NCBI RefSeq assembly: GCF_007827815.1
Contig: NZ_VITH01000004.1
Span: 372,001 to 436,000, forward strand
Length of the DNA: 64,000 bases
DNA from: Azospirillum brasilense
GTDB taxonomy: Bacteria; Pseudomonadota; Alphaproteobacteria; Azospirillales; Azospirillaceae
Reading direction: 5' to 3'
This document shows positions 63,917 through 64,000 of this stretch, piece after piece (within the stretch, counting starts at the first letter, position 1; each line of letters opens with the position of its first letter). The notes beneath the pieces were generated by a model, which was given only the letters and a program-made list of their open reading frames with translations, ran no database searches and had not been told where the DNA came from. Position numbers and translations under genes: made by a program.

Positions 63917-64000
63917 ATGAGCAAGCTGTCCATCCGCAACGTCGAGAAGACCTTCCCCGGCCGCAACAGCACGGCGCCGACCCGCGCGCTGGTGCCGACG
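63917..64000 (+). CDS. ABC transporter ATP-binding protein, partial (runs off the window)
   Basis: Only the first 28 codons are present: MSKLSIRNVEKTFPGRNSTA and so on, the usual N-terminal beta-strand of NitT/TauT ATPases with the A-loop aromatic (F13). No Walker motif is reached in the window. The ATG follows the permease stop by nine bases, so the third gene of the importer operon is expected to continue to the right. Confidence 0.85.
   Translation, partial: MSKLSIRNVEKTFPGRNSTAPTRALVPT

Noticed and set aside
1..64000. tRNA or rRNA genes, CRISPR arrays, insertion sequences, integrases
   Set aside because: I looked for clover-leaf-like GTTCRA stretches, regularly spaced repeats and transposase motifs in the gaps and saw none that hold up; the two long repeats found lack a transposase. 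A covariance-model scan would be decisive.

Overview
This is a contiguous, gene-dense, GC-rich chromosomal segment of an alphaproteobacterium. The strong G/C preference at third codon positions, the 1,618-residue NAD-glutamate dehydrogenase, the tsaD/hemC-hemD-mitofilin-hemY neighbourhood, the htpX/DUF1674/rsmB/heparinase/purH neighbourhood and the many chemoreceptors and sensor kinases together point to the Rhodospirillales, most probably Azospirillum or a close relative. The genus is an inference from gene content and protein style, not from a database match. I see no rRNA or tRNA gene, CRISPR array, insertion sequence, integrase, phage gene or replication origin.

Layout. 1-7.5 kb: an AEC-family exporter, two near-identical orphan Bug/TctC solute-binding proteins facing each other across a chemoreceptor, and an HD-GYP regulator whose receiver domain has lost its phosphoacceptor Asp. 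7.6-17.4 kb: the large NAD-GDH, a TPR protein fused to a PRMT-like methyltransferase, an UMF1-type MFS transporter and three unrecognised genes. 17.5-25.8 kb: purH, heparinase II/III-like protein, rsmB, an unknown gene, a DHH phosphoesterase and htpX on the minus strand, with divergent sdhAF4-like DUF1674. 25.9-29.5 kb: SNase-like nuclease, small exported protein, acs, and a small gene behind a perfect CtrA-type box. 29.6-39.4 kb: EVE and YciI proteins, gpsA, a GNAT and tsaD on the minus strand; a methyltransferase and then hemC-hemD-mitofilin-hemY on the plus strand. 39.4-45 kb: pentapeptide-repeat protein with cheZ, a Deg-type protease, an unknown protein, DUF2934 and NnrU. 45-51 kb: envelope and exported proteins (a repeat protein, a pair of DUF4398 lipoproteins, one with OmpA domain), a second chemoreceptor, a phospholipase D. 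51-61.5 kb: three sensor histidine kinases around an amidoligase/class-I glutamine-amidotransferase-like pair and an exotic repeat protein. 61.5-64 kb: a small unknown gene and the start of a NitT/TauT-type ABC importer, whose ATPase runs off the window end.

How the genes work together. The haem, purine, tRNA t6A and rRNA-methylation genes are housekeeping. Around them lie many signalling parts: two chemoreceptors, CheZ, HD-GYP, three kinases and two CtrA boxes. The most unusual observations are: a CheZ carrying two FliM-like CheY-binding peptides and co-transcribed with a pentapeptide-repeat protein; a predicted amidoligase/amidohydrolase pair beside sensor kinases; a bacterial TPR-PRMT9-like protein; a mitofilin with an N-terminal helix-turn-helix; two CtrA sites; and a family of 86-87 bp palindromic repeats, one copy sitting inside the ABC operon. 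Start codons were chosen from Shine-Dalgarno spacing and third-position GC where the longest frame began too far upstream.
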